NCBI RefSeq assembly: GCF_029269265.1
Contig: NZ_JARIXP010000004.1
Location: 496,001 to 560,000, forward strand
DNA: 64,000 nucleotides
Direction of reading: 5' to 3'
Source of the DNA: Rheinheimera sp. 1928-s
GTDB lineage: Bacteria; Pseudomonadota; Gammaproteobacteria; Enterobacterales; Alteromonadaceae
Under the pieces are notes generated by a model. It did no database searches. It was not told where the DNA came from and saw only the letters and a program-made list of their open reading frames with translations. Positions 35,466-45,268 of the stretch are shown in pieces; position 1 is the first letter of the stretch; each line of letters opens with the position of its first letter. A program made the position numbers and the translations under genes.

Positions 35466-37061
35466 ATGCGTATTTTGTCTTTGCTCAGCACTGCCTTACT
35501 AGTCACTCTTGCAGGTCAGCCCGCTTTAACCGAAGCCGCACCAACAGCACCTGAACGAACCCCGTCCGCGCCAGAACGGGACAGGGGCGAAGGCCCTTAC
35601 AAACGGCTGATTTTGCGTGGCGGCACTTATATCAGCGGCGAAGGTGCTCCTCCTGTTGGGCCTGTGGATATAGTGATTGAAAACGACCGCATCACTGAAA
35701 TCAAAGCTGTAGGTAATCCTGGTGTGCCTGTATTGCCGGAAGGACGGCCAAAAACTCAGGCTGGGGATCAGGAAATGGATGTCAGTGGCATGTATATTCT
35801 GCCAGGTTTTGTCGATATGCATGGTCATATAGGCGGGTCGGCCAACGGCACACCAGCTGAGTATGTGTTTAAACTTTGGCTGGCACACGGCATTACCACA
35901 GTGCGTGAACCTGGCAGTTTTAACGGCGTCGACTGGACTATGCGCCATGTCAAAGCTGCTGAAAAAAACACTATAGTGGCGCCCCGTATTGTGCCTTATA
36001 TCGGCTTTGGTCAAGGCCTGAGCAAACCAGTATTCAGCCCGGAACAAGCAAGGGATTGGGTACGGGATATTAAAAAATCCGGAGCTGCGGGTATTAAGTT
36101 TTTTGGTTCAACGCCCGCTATTATCTCGGCCGCTTTGGATGAAGCCAAAAAACAAAAACTCGGTACCATGATGCACCACGCACAGCTCAACGTGATGGGC
36201 ACCAATGCACTGGACAGCGCCCGTATGGGCTTAACCTCGATGGAGCATTGGTATGGTTTGCCTGAAGCTTTGTTTACAGGACAAGTGATCCAAAACTACC
36301 CGGCCAGCTACAACTATCAGAATGAGCAGGACAGATTCGCCAGCGCAGGCCAGTTGTGGAAACAGGCCGCAGCACCGGGCTCAGAAAAATGGAATGCGGT
36401 GCGGGATGAACTGATCAAACTGGACTTTACCATCAACCCTACTCTGACTATTTACGAGGCCACCCGCGATGCCAGTGCCCAGCGCAACGCCGAATGGCAT
36501 CAGGACTACACTCTGCCCACTTTAACTGACTTTTTTAAACCCAACCGTTATGCCCATGGTTCGTTCTGGTTTGACTGGACCACGGATCAGGAGATTGCCT
36601 GGCGCGAAAACTACCGCATCTGGTTCCAGTTTTTAAATGACTACAAAAACCATGGCGGCCGTGTGACTGCTGGTTCAGATGCGGGTTATATCTATAAAAT
36701 TTATGGTTTTGCTTATATTCAGGAACTGGAGTTGCTGCGTGAAGCAGGCTTTAACCCGTTGGAAGTGATACAAGTCGCTACCTTAAATGGCGCCCAGGCT
36801 TTAGGTATGGAGAAAGACATTGGCAGCTTAGTACCGGGCAAAAAAGCCGATATGCTGATAGTGGCCGAAAACCCGCTGGCCAACTTTAAAGTACTGTATG
36901 GCACAGGCCATTACCGTTTAAACAACAACAATGAGCCAGAGCGCAGCAAAGGAGTGCGTTACACCATCAAAGACGGCGTAGTGTACGACGCGCAGCAATT
37001 GCTGAAGGATGTGCGTGATCTGGTTCAAAGCGAAAAAGACGTGCACAAAGCAAAAAAATAA
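35466..37061 (+). CDS. Secreted amidohydrolase family protein (imidazolonepropionase-like)
   Basis: The 531-aa protein has a signal peptide (cleavage near EAA) and an amidohydrolase TIM barrel. Metal ligands are seen in GFVDMHGHIGG (HxH), HHAQ, EHWYG and AGSDAGY (Asp). The C-terminal NGAQALGMEKDIGSLVPGKKADMLIV is typical of the family. Related secreted enzymes include prolidase-like and cyclic-imide hydrolases, so a peptide-type substrate is possible. AAGGAAAC precedes the ATG. A REP-like palindromic element follows its stop. Confidence 0.86.
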   Translation: MRILSLLSTALLVTLAGQPALTEAAPTAPERTPSAPERDRGEGPYKRLILRGGTYISGEGAPPVGPVDIVIENDRITEIKAVGNPGVPVLPEGRPKTQAGDQEMDVSGMYILPGFVDMHGHIGGSANGTPAEYVFKLWLAHGITTVREPGSFNGVDWTMRHVKAAEKNTIVAPRIVPYIGFGQGLSKPVFSPEQARDWVRDIKKSGAAGIKFFGSTPAIISAALDEAKKQKLGTMMHHAQLNVMGTNALDSARMGLTSMEHWYGLPEALFTGQVIQNYPASYNYQNEQDRFASAGQLWKQAAAPGSEKWNAVRDELIKLDFTINPTLTIYEATRDASAQRNAEWHQDYTLPTLTDFFKPNRYAHGSFWFDWTTDQEIAWRENYRIWFQFLNDYKNHGGRVTAGSDAGYIYKIYGFAYIQELELLREAGFNPLEVIQVATLNGAQALGMEKDIGSLVPGKKADMLIVAENPLANFKVLYGTGHYRLNNNNEPERSKGVRYTIKDGVVYDAQQLLKDVRDLVQSEKDVHKAKK

Positions 37062-37065
37062 CCGC

Positions 37066-37092
37066 TGTAGGGACGGCGGCTTGCCCCCGCCC
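37066..37092 (+). repeat. REP-like GC-rich palindromic element, copy 1
   Basis: TGTAGGGACGGCGGCTTGCC followed by CCCGCCCGT forms an imperfect hairpin just after the amidohydrolase gene. It resembles, in reverse orientation, the element at 47003-47030 (TGTAGGGGGCGGG-TTTAT-CCCGCCCC), suggesting a dispersed intergenic repeat family. Confidence 0.4.
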
Positions 37093-37293
37093 GTTCATCC
37101 GACTAAATCAAGCAAAGTTTATCCCGCCCTATTCTCCGGGCTGTTGCATTAATCAGTGCGTCTGGTTAACAAATAGGTCTATACTCCAACAGCTATTTAG
37201 TTTTAGGGAAGCCAGACGCAGATGGCCCTCTGTCCGCCGTCCACTTGTGGCAGCAAGCGCGGTGCATGCTCGTCCATCGGAAAGGAAATGTGT

Positions 37294-37902
37294 ATGTCTG
37301 ACTTTAATACTCCTCATAAAGACGCAACTTCATTACGCCAGCAAGCAAATGAAAGACTCAAAGATGGCTCTGCTCAGTGCAGTGACGTCGTGGCCGCAAG
37401 TGCGGAAGCGCTGGCTGTGTTGTACCAATTAAGCAGCGCGCCTGATACCGCAGGTGATGGCCTTAAGTTGCTACACGAGCTGCAAACCTATCAGGTTGAG
37501 CTGGATATGCAGCTTGAACAACTGCAAGCGAATGAACTGGAGTCGAGTCATGAACTGAACTGCTACCGGATGTTTTTCGAGATGTCTCCCACAGGTTGCA
37601 TGCTGCTCAGAACGGATGGCGTGATTATGGATTGTAATCTGGCCGCCGCCCGCTTGTTTGGGATTACCTCAGAACAACTACTTGGCCAGCCGGTAGATTC
37701 TTTGTTAAACACTGAAAGTAAAGCTCAATTTCGGGCGGCTTTGGCCAGACTGCAAAGTGGTGATACCAGCGTAAACAAAATCCTGACGACAAGTCCGGCT
37801 CAGCAGGGTCAACAAAGTCTGGAACTGAACATCAGCCTGTCACCGGACCGTCGCGCCATTATGATGATGGTTTGCGATGATGAGCCCAGGCTGCCTAGCT
37901 AA
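37294..37902 (+). CDS. PAS domain protein
   Basis: The ~202-aa protein has a coiled-coil N-half (LLHELQTYQVELDMQLEQLQ) and a C-terminal PAS domain (MFFEMSPTGCMLLRTDGVIM, AAARLFGITSEQLLGQPVDS). No output domain is present. The first half resembles the region preceding PAS in CheB/CheR-type kinases. The start at 37294 has AAGGAAA upstream, rejecting a Cys-rich extension. It lies 80 bp upstream of the CheB-CheR-PAS gene on the same strand and is probably its partner. Confidence 0.78.
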   Translation: MSDFNTPHKDATSLRQQANERLKDGSAQCSDVVAASAEALAVLYQLSSAPDTAGDGLKLLHELQTYQVELDMQLEQLQANELESSHELNCYRMFFEMSPTGCMLLRTDGVIMDCNLAAARLFGITSEQLLGQPVDSLLNTESKAQFRAALARLQSGDTSVNKILTTSPAQQGQQSLELNISLSPDRRAIMMMVCDDEPRLPS

Positions 37903-37982
37903 AGCAATCGTTTTTTTAGCTGAGCTTTAATGCCCGCTGGCAACAGTGGGCCATCTTCTTTTCTGTAATGAGCATGATCTGA

Positions 37983-40565
37983 TTGAGTTCACACACTATT
38001 TCCAAAACCTCAGAAACCAAAGCAATACGTATTGTTGGTATAGGTGCTTCAGCCGGAGGCCTGGAAGCACTGAATCAATTTTTGGCCCAAACGCCAGCGG
38101 ATACAGGTTTAGCCTGGATTGTGGTCCAGCATCTGGACCCAACCAAAAAAGCGCTGTTGCCTGAATTATTGCAAAAAGTAACAGCTATCCCTGTGCAGCA
38201 AGCCAGTCAGGGCATGTTAATTAAAGCCAACCATATTTATGTGATCCCACCCAATACCGAATTAACAGTGGCCAAAGGCGTCTTGCATCTGGCGAAACCA
38301 GAAGAACCACGTGGCATGCGCCTGCCAATCAATATTTTGTTTTCCTCCTTAGCCAGCGCCTTAGGGGACAAAGCCATTACCGTAGTGCTGTCAGGCATGG
38401 GCTCAGATGGCACTATGGGGGCTCAGGCAATTAAAGCTGTAGGTGGTTTATCGCTGGTACAGCAACCTGCTTCGGCCCAGTTTGACTCTATGCCACTAAG
38501 TGTTATTGCTGCAGGATCCGCCGACATTATTGCCACACCAGCTGAGTTACCCGGACGCATTCTTGAAGTAATGGCACACAAAAGCGAAAAGCATCAACCT
38601 CATACCGACACAACGACACTATCGGACAAGCCATCCGATGCATTACAACAAGTAATAATGCAGTTGCAGCGCCATACCCGCCATGATTTCTCCTCCTACA
38701 AAACCAGCACTTTATTAAGACGTATTGAGCGGCGTATGGCGATCCATTCCATCGGCTCCTTGCAAGACTATGCGACTTTTTTGCCAGACAACACGCAGGA
38801 AATCGACCTGCTGTTTAAAGAGCTATTGATTGGTGTCACCAGTTTTTTCCGCGAACCAGCGGTCTGGCAACATCTGTCTGAAATAGTCTTGCCTGAACTC
38901 ATACAACAGCGAATAGACAGCAAAACCCTCAGAGCCTGGTGTATTGGTTGTTCAACAGGTGAAGAAGCCTGCACACTTGCCATTACATTCTGCGAAGTAG
39001 TAGAGCAAAACAGCGAGTTTAAAGGCTTTAGTTTGCAAATTTTTGCCTCCGATCTCAGTCCGGATGCTATTGCCAGTGCACGCCGTGGTCAATATCCTTT
39101 GTCTATTGCTGACCATGTATCAGCCGGGCGGCTGGATCGTTTTTTTGTGCGCCATGACCACTGCTACCAAATTAAACAATCCCTGCGTGACATGATTTTA
39201 TATGCCCAGCATGATGTGATTCTGGATGCGCCTTTTACCCGGCTGGATTTAATTGTCTGTCGCAATCTGCTGATCTATTTTGATACTATGCTGCAGCGCC
39301 GTTTATTGCCGCTGTTTCACTACAGCCTGCGTGAAAAAGGTATTTTACTGCTGGGTAGTTCAGAAACCACAGGTCGTTTTCATGACTTGTTTGTTCCAGT
39401 GCAAGCCAAATTGCGGCTATATCAACGCCAGCCGCGCCTGACTCAGGCCGGACGCCAGTTGCCAGTACAATCCTTTCCACCTCTATCCACTTTAGCCAGG
39501 GAGCTTCCGGTGCCAACTGATAAACCCTCTGTACCACACCCCGACAACCTGCAACAGGCCGCCGATCAGCTGTTGCTTCAGGTCTATTCACCTGCTGCAG
39601 TGGTACTAAATAATGGCGGTGATATTGTTTATATCAGTGGCAGAACAGGCAAATACCTCGAACCAGCAGCGGGCAAAGCCAACTGGAACTTTCATGCCAT
39701 GGCACGGGAAGGATTAAGGGCTCCGCTTGCTACCGCATTAAAACAAGCATCTCAACATAGCAGCCCTTTGCAGCTACGTGGCCTGACGGTATCGGTGCAA
39801 GACACAACTCAAAGAGTGGATGTGACAGTGCAGGCACTGCGTGAACCTTCAGCCTTACAGGGCATGACCATGATAGTGTTCCGTGATGTGGCAGGTGAAG
39901 TGACAGACCCGCAAGATCCGGTCTCAAGCGTCGATTTTTCTTTAGCTGCAGTGCAGCAACAATACCTGGATGAAATTCAGCTGTTGCGTGAAGAAACTCA
40001 GGCTTCCAAAGAAGAGCTGCAATCCAGTAATGAAGAGCTGCAGTCGACCAATGAAGAACTGCAATCGACCAACGAGGAATTAACCACCTCGAAAGAAGAA
40101 ATGCAGTCGATGAATGAAGAGCTGCAAACCATTAACACCGAATTGCAAACCAAACTGGATGATTTAGCCCTGGCACAAAGTGATTTGCAAAACACCCTGA
40201 ACAGCATAGAAATAGCTGTGTTGTTTTTAGATCAGCAGCTTAACGTAAGACGTTATACCGACAGAGCAGCCAAAATTATTAACCTGCGTGAAAGTGATTT
40301 GGGCAGGCCACTGACCGACCTGACCAGCAGTTTGTTGTATCCAACTTTGCATCAGGACGCTCAGGACACCTTACGTACCTTAGTGTTTTCAGAAAAACAA
40401 ATTCCAACCAGTGACGAGCGCTGGTTTACCGTACGCATTATGCCGTATCGCCGATTGGATAACGTGATAGACGGGGTCGTTATTACCTTGGTGGATATCA
40501 GCACCACGAAAAAACTCGAAGCTGCTTTGCGGGAGCAATCGACTCCGACTGTAGTTGGCCCCTGA
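37983..40565 (+). CDS. CheB-CheR-PAS fusion signalling protein
   Basis: The 860-aa protein fuses several signalling domains. A CheB methylesterase domain comes first (about 15-200; GIGASAGGLEALNQF, VVQHLDP, VLSGMGSDGTMGA). A CheR methyltransferase follows (about 220-480; SFFREP, WCIGCSTGEEACTLAI, DLIVCRNLLIYF). A PAS segment and a long heptad coiled coil (EELQSTNEELQSTNEELTT) precede a terminal PAS. The CheB receiver domain is absent. Such proteins act in two-component networks controlling adaptation, biofilm or quorum responses rather than flagellar chemotaxis alone. The start is a TTG; no better codon precedes the CheB fold. Confidence 0.88.
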   Translation: MSSHTISKTSETKAIRIVGIGASAGGLEALNQFLAQTPADTGLAWIVVQHLDPTKKALLPELLQKVTAIPVQQASQGMLIKANHIYVIPPNTELTVAKGVLHLAKPEEPRGMRLPINILFSSLASALGDKAITVVLSGMGSDGTMGAQAIKAVGGLSLVQQPASAQFDSMPLSVIAAGSADIIATPAELPGRILEVMAHKSEKHQPHTDTTTLSDKPSDALQQVIMQLQRHTRHDFSSYKTSTLLRRIERRMAIHSIGSLQDYATFLPDNTQEIDLLFKELLIGVTSFFREPAVWQHLSEIVLPELIQQRIDSKTLRAWCIGCSTGEEACTLAITFCEVVEQNSEFKGFSLQIFASDLSPDAIASARRGQYPLSIADHVSAGRLDRFFVRHDHCYQIKQSLRDMILYAQHDVILDAPFTRLDLIVCRNLLIYFDTMLQRRLLPLFHYSLREKGILLLGSSETTGRFHDLFVPVQAKLRLYQRQPRLTQAGRQLPVQSFPPLSTLARELPVPTDKPSVPHPDNLQQAADQLLLQVYSPAAVVLNNGGDIVYISGRTGKYLEPAAGKANWNFHAMAREGLRAPLATALKQASQHSSPLQLRGLTVSVQDTTQRVDVTVQALREPSALQGMTMIVFRDVAGEVTDPQDPVSSVDFSLAAVQQQYLDEIQLLREETQASKEELQSSNEELQSTNEELQSTNEELTTSKEEMQSMNEELQTINTELQTKLDDLALAQSDLQNTLNSIEIAVLFLDQQLNVRRYTDRAAKIINLRESDLGRPLTDLTSSLLYPTLHQDAQDTLRTLVFSEKQIPTSDERWFTVRIMPYRRLDNVIDGVVITLVDISTTKKLEAALREQSTPTVVGP

Positions 40566-40577
40566 CAGGGCCTTTTT
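40557..40577 (+). terminator. Rho-independent terminator after CheB-CheR-PAS gene
   Basis: GGCCC and GGGCC form the stem with a 6-nt loop, followed by TTTTT. The stem includes the TGA stop codon of the gene. Confidence 0.7.
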
Positions 40578-40585
40578 AGTGCAGC

Positions 40586-40867
40586 TTATTTAAGGCTGAC
40601 ACCCGGAACTTCAGTGACGGTTTTGGCACCAGAGCGTTCAATAATTTTGACCAGTACAGACTGAATAGTCTCATCCTGCCGCACATCTTCTGTACTGGAA
40701 AACTTCTGCTGCTGCGCTGCAGCCCCTTCTTCCAATACAAAGGTCACCACCACTTCGGTGGCCTTCTCTGCTGTTTCACCAAAATAGGCCAGCGACACGC
40801 TTGGATAACCTTCAAAGCCTTTGGTCAGTTGCTTTGACAGGCGTTTTTTCGCTTTATCTAAATTCAT
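40586..40867 (-). CDS. Conserved small hypothetical protein
   Basis: The 93-aa soluble protein shows a repeating pattern (ATEVVVTFVLEEGA, QDETIQSVLVKIIERSGAKT) that I associate with an unnamed Alteromonadales family. It has no signal peptide, membrane segment or catalytic motif. No ribosome site is evident before the ATG. It lies between the CheB-CheR terminator and the DUF2007 gene on the same strand as the latter, with a 75-bp gap, and may be co-transcribed. Confidence 0.6.
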   Translation of the reverse strand: MNLDKAKKRLSKQLTKGFEGYPSVSLAYFGETAEKATEVVVTFVLEEGAAAQQQKFSSTEDVRQDETIQSVLVKIIERSGAKTVTEVPGVSLK

Positions 40868-40942
40868 ACGATTTTTTCATCTGTGGGATAGTCAGCAAGA
40901 CTATACAGCGCCAAAGCCTGCGCCGCAGTTATTTCTGTTAGC

Positions 40943-41242
40943 TCAGCCCTGCTCTGTGCCACAGTTCCAGCACAACTCAAAAGAAGCAGCGTTTTCCTCT
41001 GCACATTTGCTGCAATGCCAATCCTCAGCATCACTGTCTAGGTTCATATTCTTTAAAATCATACTGGCCAAGGCAAAATCGTTTTCATCCACCAGCCATA
41101 ATTCCAGCCAGCTATCAAACGCAGAGGCTTCGCCAATCAGGCTGACCGCATGTTCGTTTTTGACAAAAACGTCAAAACCACGGCGCTGCAGAATATTTTT
41201 GATATTGCTGACAATCAACCGGTTTTCATGGGTATAGATCAT
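40943..41242 (-). CDS. DUF2007 domain protein with C-terminal zinc ribbon
   Basis: The ~99-aa protein has a DUF2007 domain (MIYTHENRLIVSNIKNILQR, LELWLVDENDFALA), a small ferredoxin-like fold linked to signalling or PII-like roles. A C-terminal zinc ribbon has two CxxC pairs (CSKCAEENAASFELCWNCG). An in-frame TTG at 41248 is closer to the upstream GGAG than the ATG at 41242, so either start is possible. Function unknown. Confidence 0.78.
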   Translation of the reverse strand: MIYTHENRLIVSNIKNILQRRGFDVFVKNEHAVSLIGEASAFDSWLELWLVDENDFALASMILKNMNLDSDAEDWHCSKCAEENAASFELCWNCGTEQG

Positions 41243-41368
41243 TTTCAAGCTGGTTTTACTCCTGTCGTCAAACCAAAGATCAGTTAATAGTCCAGATAAC
41301 GAACCATCAAGATACAGGAAACTACTTGAGTGTAGCTAATAGCAGAAAATACAGGAGTGCTGTATTAA

Positions 41369-41396
41369 CCTCCACAAAACAGCAGCTTTGTGGAGG
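41369..41396 (-). other. Perfect 10-bp inverted repeat after the S9 peptidase gene
   Basis: CCTCCACAAA and TTTGTGGAGG pair perfectly around an 8-nt loop. It is 96 bp downstream of the peptidase stop on the minus strand, with a TTAATA tail and no T-run, so it is a weak terminator candidate. Confidence 0.4.
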
Positions 41397-41491
41397 AGTA
41401 AAGATTAGGTAGCTTGCAGTGCTTTGGCACACACCTTTTTCGCCGCCACAAATAACAGCTTCAGCCGCCCCAATGACACTGCCCAGCCTGG

Positions 41492-43771
41492 TTACTGAGT
41501 TTTATTCCAATTCGGTGTTTGCTGTTGCTTTAAATGACGCAGGAAAAAGTCGAACTGACGGCGCTGCACATAACGAATGGGGCCAGTAGAGCGCCCTACC
41601 GCATGCTCGCCTCCCGGTACCAGCAACAAATCAAAATCTTTATCGGCTTTAATCAGGGCATTCACCAGTTGCATAGTCGATGCAGGGTCAACATTACTGT
41701 CCTGTTCACCGTTGATAATCAGCAGCTTTCCCTGCAACAGCTTCGCATGTTCGGTGACTGAAGATGCTGCATAATGAGGCCCAACCGGATAGCCCATCCA
41801 CTGCTCGTTCCAGCTGATTTTGTCCATGCGGTTATCGTAACAACCGGCGTAAGCCACACCCACAGTGTAAAAATCCGGCTGAAACAGTAATGCGGCGACC
41901 GTACTCTGCCCCCCTGCGGAAGCCCCGTAAATACCTACACCCGAAGCTATGTTGTACCAGGGAAATTGTTGAGCTGCGGCTTTGTGCCACAGCACTCTGT
42001 CCGGAAACCCTGAGTCAGCCAGATTTTTCCAGGCTACATCATGAAAAGCTTTAGAGCGGTTTTTGGTGCCCATACCGTCAATTTGTACCACCACAAAGCC
42101 AAGATCAGCCAAGGCCTGCATGCCTATCACTTTATCGCCGCCCGAGTGAAAACCAAAGGGCCAGAAGCTTTTTGGCACAAAGCTGTCGTGGGGTCCGGCA
42201 TAAATATTTTCAATCACAGGGTAGCTTTGATCCGGCTTAAAGTGTTGTGGCCTGACTATTAATCCCCAAATATCTGTGCTGCCATCCCGGCCTTTGGCCA
42301 CAAAAGGTTGCGGCGCTCTAAAACCGGCGTTGGTTAAACGACTGATATCGGCTTTGGCCAGAGTACGGACTAAACTGCCGTCGCTGCTGCGGCGAAGTTC
42401 AGCCACATTAGGTAAATCCACCCGTGAATATAAATCGATGTAGTACTGCCGGTCGGCGGAAAAACTCACCTGATGAGTAGCATTTGCAGTGGTTAACGCT
42501 GTCAGGCCGCTGCCATCGAAGTTAATACGGTAATAATGGATAAAATACGGGTCTTGCTGCGCGTCCATGCCACTGGCAGCGAACCATAACTGCTGCTTTT
42601 CTTCATCCAGATGCAGCACTTCACGCACCCGCCAGTGACCCTTAGTGATCTGATTTTTCAACTGACCATTCTTGTCATAGCGATACAAATGCGCCCAACC
42701 ATCCTGCTCAGATAACCAGACAAAATCGTTGTCTGCCAACTGCAACGGCTGATAAAAAGCGCCCCACTGATCAATAAAGCTATCGCTGCGCTCCGTCAGC
42801 AAGGCCCGTGGCTGCGCCGTTTTTGCATCCACTGCAATAATACGCACCAACTGGTGACCCCGTTCGGTATAACGAAAAGTAAAACTACTGCTGTCAGCCA
42901 GCCACTGCACTTTATCCAGCGTATAAGGCTGGCTAAACAGCTGATTATTGATCAGCCGCGCCTTGCCTGAATGCAGCTGCACCAACACAGGTTGGTCGAT
43001 ATCCACAGCATCCCCAGGTTTAGGGTAAAGCTGGCTCAGCGTTTTAGGCTCAAGCTGGTCATCAGGCGACGACAAGACACGATTCACCATTCGTGCTGTG
43101 CCGGGTTTGACCTTCATCACCAGTAAAGCTGAACTGTCGGGCGCCCATTGAATGGATTGCGCGTCATAAAACTGCTCAGCTGTGCCATCCTGGCTTTGGT
43201 ATTTAATACTGCCATCTTTGGCTTTAATCAACAGATTATGCCCAAGAGTCTGCGCCTGGTAAGCACCATCAGGCGAAGTTCGCAGTGGGTTATCGGCTTC
43301 AATCCGCAGATCTCTGACCACACCAAAAGCCTTAGGCTGGCCTTTACGCTCCAGGGTTTTACAAAGCCTTCCGTCTAACTGACATTGCCAGCTTTTGCTG
43401 TCGTAATAAAACTGGATCTGCTGGCCATCCTGGCTGTAACTGAAACTGTCAAAAGGCAACTGCAAGGCACTGAACGACTGACCCGAGGCTTGGCTTAACG
43501 CTTTGCTGAGCAATTGATGATCAAAGGCAGGTTCTGGTTTTTCGTTGTCCACCGTATCGCGGAAAAATAGAAAACCACCTTCCACACTCAGTTTGTAATG
43601 AAACTGATGCCCTTCAGCCGCCCATTTGGGCTCAAGCAGCACATCGCGGGTCAGGTTCATCCAGTTATCCCGCAACGACAAAGACTGCTCCATCGGAGCT
43701 GTATCAACAGCCGCCTGAGCAGAGATACAACAGAGCAAAGCTAAAGCAGCGCAGTAAGCTGTTAATTTCAT
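41492..43771 (-). CDS. S9 family prolyl peptidase, DPP IV-like, secreted
   Basis: The ~759-aa protein has a signal peptide (cleavage after ISAQA), a DPP IV beta-propeller domain (about 90-500) and an alpha/beta hydrolase catalytic domain. The nucleophile elbow is GIYGASAGGQS, Asp lies in NGEQDSNVDP and His in PGGEHAVGR. DPP IV-type enzymes release N-terminal dipeptides ending in Pro or Ala. The start at 43771 is chosen because it begins the signal peptide; the frame to 43792 is an alternative. It fits with the M24 and M20 peptidases elsewhere in the window. Confidence 0.88.
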   Translation of the reverse strand: MKLTAYCAALALLCCISAQAAVDTAPMEQSLSLRDNWMNLTRDVLLEPKWAAEGHQFHYKLSVEGGFLFFRDTVDNEKPEPAFDHQLLSKALSQASGQSFSALQLPFDSFSYSQDGQQIQFYYDSKSWQCQLDGRLCKTLERKGQPKAFGVVRDLRIEADNPLRTSPDGAYQAQTLGHNLLIKAKDGSIKYQSQDGTAEQFYDAQSIQWAPDSSALLVMKVKPGTARMVNRVLSSPDDQLEPKTLSQLYPKPGDAVDIDQPVLVQLHSGKARLINNQLFSQPYTLDKVQWLADSSSFTFRYTERGHQLVRIIAVDAKTAQPRALLTERSDSFIDQWGAFYQPLQLADNDFVWLSEQDGWAHLYRYDKNGQLKNQITKGHWRVREVLHLDEEKQQLWFAASGMDAQQDPYFIHYYRINFDGSGLTALTTANATHQVSFSADRQYYIDLYSRVDLPNVAELRRSSDGSLVRTLAKADISRLTNAGFRAPQPFVAKGRDGSTDIWGLIVRPQHFKPDQSYPVIENIYAGPHDSFVPKSFWPFGFHSGGDKVIGMQALADLGFVVVQIDGMGTKNRSKAFHDVAWKNLADSGFPDRVLWHKAAAQQFPWYNIASGVGIYGASAGGQSTVAALLFQPDFYTVGVAYAGCYDNRMDKISWNEQWMGYPVGPHYAASSVTEHAKLLQGKLLIINGEQDSNVDPASTMQLVNALIKADKDFDLLLVPGGEHAVGRSTGPIRYVQRRQFDFFLRHLKQQQTPNWNKTQ

Positions 43772-44102
43772 AACAATTGATACCCATAACAAAGGAAGAA
43801 ACCAAGCTATAGAAAAAAGCGGTGAAACAAAAGGCAGCGAAAACTAATTCACGTTTAAAGCACGGCAAGGTCAGTTGGAATGCGGTGGGAAAGCAAGCCC
43901 CGTCCTTAAGGCTGATATTGTTGGATCAATACAAGGCTCTCAAGACTGTCGCCTGATGATCATAAAAATGTTTTAATGACTCGCTTTCTTTGTTTTCAAC
44001 TCCCTGACTTTGGTTGCACTAAAAACGGCAAGCAGTAGCAATATCGGTGAATGGCCTTTGAACTGGATAACAAAACAGTGCCAGAAAACAGGGCGCAGTT
44101 CA
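43772..44102. other. Intergenic region between peptidase and diguanylate cyclase genes
   Basis: About 330 bp with no credible gene, strong terminator or palindrome. It should hold the promoter of the S9 peptidase gene and the 3' end of the cyclase transcript. Confidence 0.4.
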
Positions 44103-45098
44103 TTAGTATCTCACCCTGCCCATACACACTCTATTACGACCAGAAACCTTAGCCTGCATCATGGCTTGATCGGCTTTGTGCAGTAAGTTTTCCAGCATAA
44201 TTTGTGGTTCAAATTCAGTTGTCAGTTCAGCGAGGTTGGCACAGGCTATACCAAAACTGGCAGTGCAACTGATTTCTCCGCCCTCAATCACTATTTTGTG
44301 TTGTTCAAAGCCGACACGCATACGCTCTGCCAGTTGCCTGGCCTGCTCTACATCCGTATCAGGCAAGACCATGGCAAACTCTTCTCCGCCTACACGAGCC
44401 AGCACGTCAGAGCCACGCACTATGTTTTGCGCCAGCGCTGAAATATTCACCAGCACAGCATCACCTGCGGCGTGGTTCCATTGATCGTTCACCTGCTTAA
44501 AATGGTCTAAATCAAACATCACCACCGCAAGACTTTGCCCGCCACGATGCGCCTGAAGAAGCACTTGTCGGCTCAGGGTAAAAAAAGCTCGTCTGTTATA
44601 CAGCTGAGTCAGTTCGTCCGTATTGGCTTGTCGTTCAGCCAAAGCTTTGGCATCCGCCAATTGCTGTTCCATATGCTTGCGATCAGTAATATCTGTGGCT
44701 ATTTCAATACGCACCAAACGACCATCTACCCAATAAATGGCCTGATCGCGGCACTGATACCATCGACCATTTATGGTGTTCTGAAACTCCCAGACATAAA
44801 CGCCGGATGGCTTTCCGTCAGTATCAAGTAACTTGTGGTTGGTGCAAAAATGACAAGGCGAGTCCTGCCCGGCCTGCAGTACCTGATAACACTTCCTGCC
44901 CGCTACTGGCCCCCACTCCGCCGCACCATAGTCGTTGATATACAACAAATCGTAAGTTTGCATATCAGACACATACACCAGCGCATCCAGACTATTCAAA
45001 ATGGTCTTAATAGCCTGATAGCTATGGTTTTCGTCCATCAAAGCAACAGACTTTGTCGCACCTTCTGAAACAACAGCATCAGCAGAAATAGAATTCAT
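44103..45098 (-). CDS. PAS-GGDEF diguanylate cyclase
   Basis: The protein has a PAS domain (ILNSLDALVYVSDMQTYDLL) containing four cysteines in a CYQVLQ...CHFC...CRDQ layout, which could hold a metal or redox cofactor. The C-terminal GGDEF domain has the active site GGEEF and an intact inhibitory I-site, RGSD, five residues before it. It should make cyclic di-GMP with product inhibition. No membrane segment is evident after residue ~15. The start is uncertain: ATG at 45098 is used, and the frame can extend to 45140 with a hydrophobic start. Confidence 0.85.
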   Translation of the reverse strand: MNSISADAVVSEGATKSVALMDENHSYQAIKTILNSLDALVYVSDMQTYDLLYINDYGAAEWGPVAGRKCYQVLQAGQDSPCHFCTNHKLLDTDGKPSGVYVWEFQNTINGRWYQCRDQAIYWVDGRLVRIEIATDITDRKHMEQQLADAKALAERQANTDELTQLYNRRAFFTLSRQVLLQAHRGGQSLAVVMFDLDHFKQVNDQWNHAAGDAVLVNISALAQNIVRGSDVLARVGGEEFAMVLPDTDVEQARQLAERMRVGFEQHKIVIEGGEISCTASFGIACANLAELTTEFEPQIMLENLLHKADQAMMQAKVSGRNRVCMGRVRY

Positions 45099-45268
45099 GG
45101 CAAACCAACTGATAAAAATGAAACATCCGAACATTACCATAAATGAATATAGTAGTGTTAATTTCAGCTTGCTAAGCTGGTCTTCTGCTCAGCCTGTTAG
45201 TTGATAGAAATTCTTGTCATCAGACGCATTAAAGGATAGAACAGTAAATAAACATCAAGGAGTTAGTT

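Noticed and set aside
40006-40150. Short tandem DNA repeats near the end of the CheB-CheR gene
   Set aside because: They encode a heptad coiled coil (EELQSTN) and need no separate explanation.
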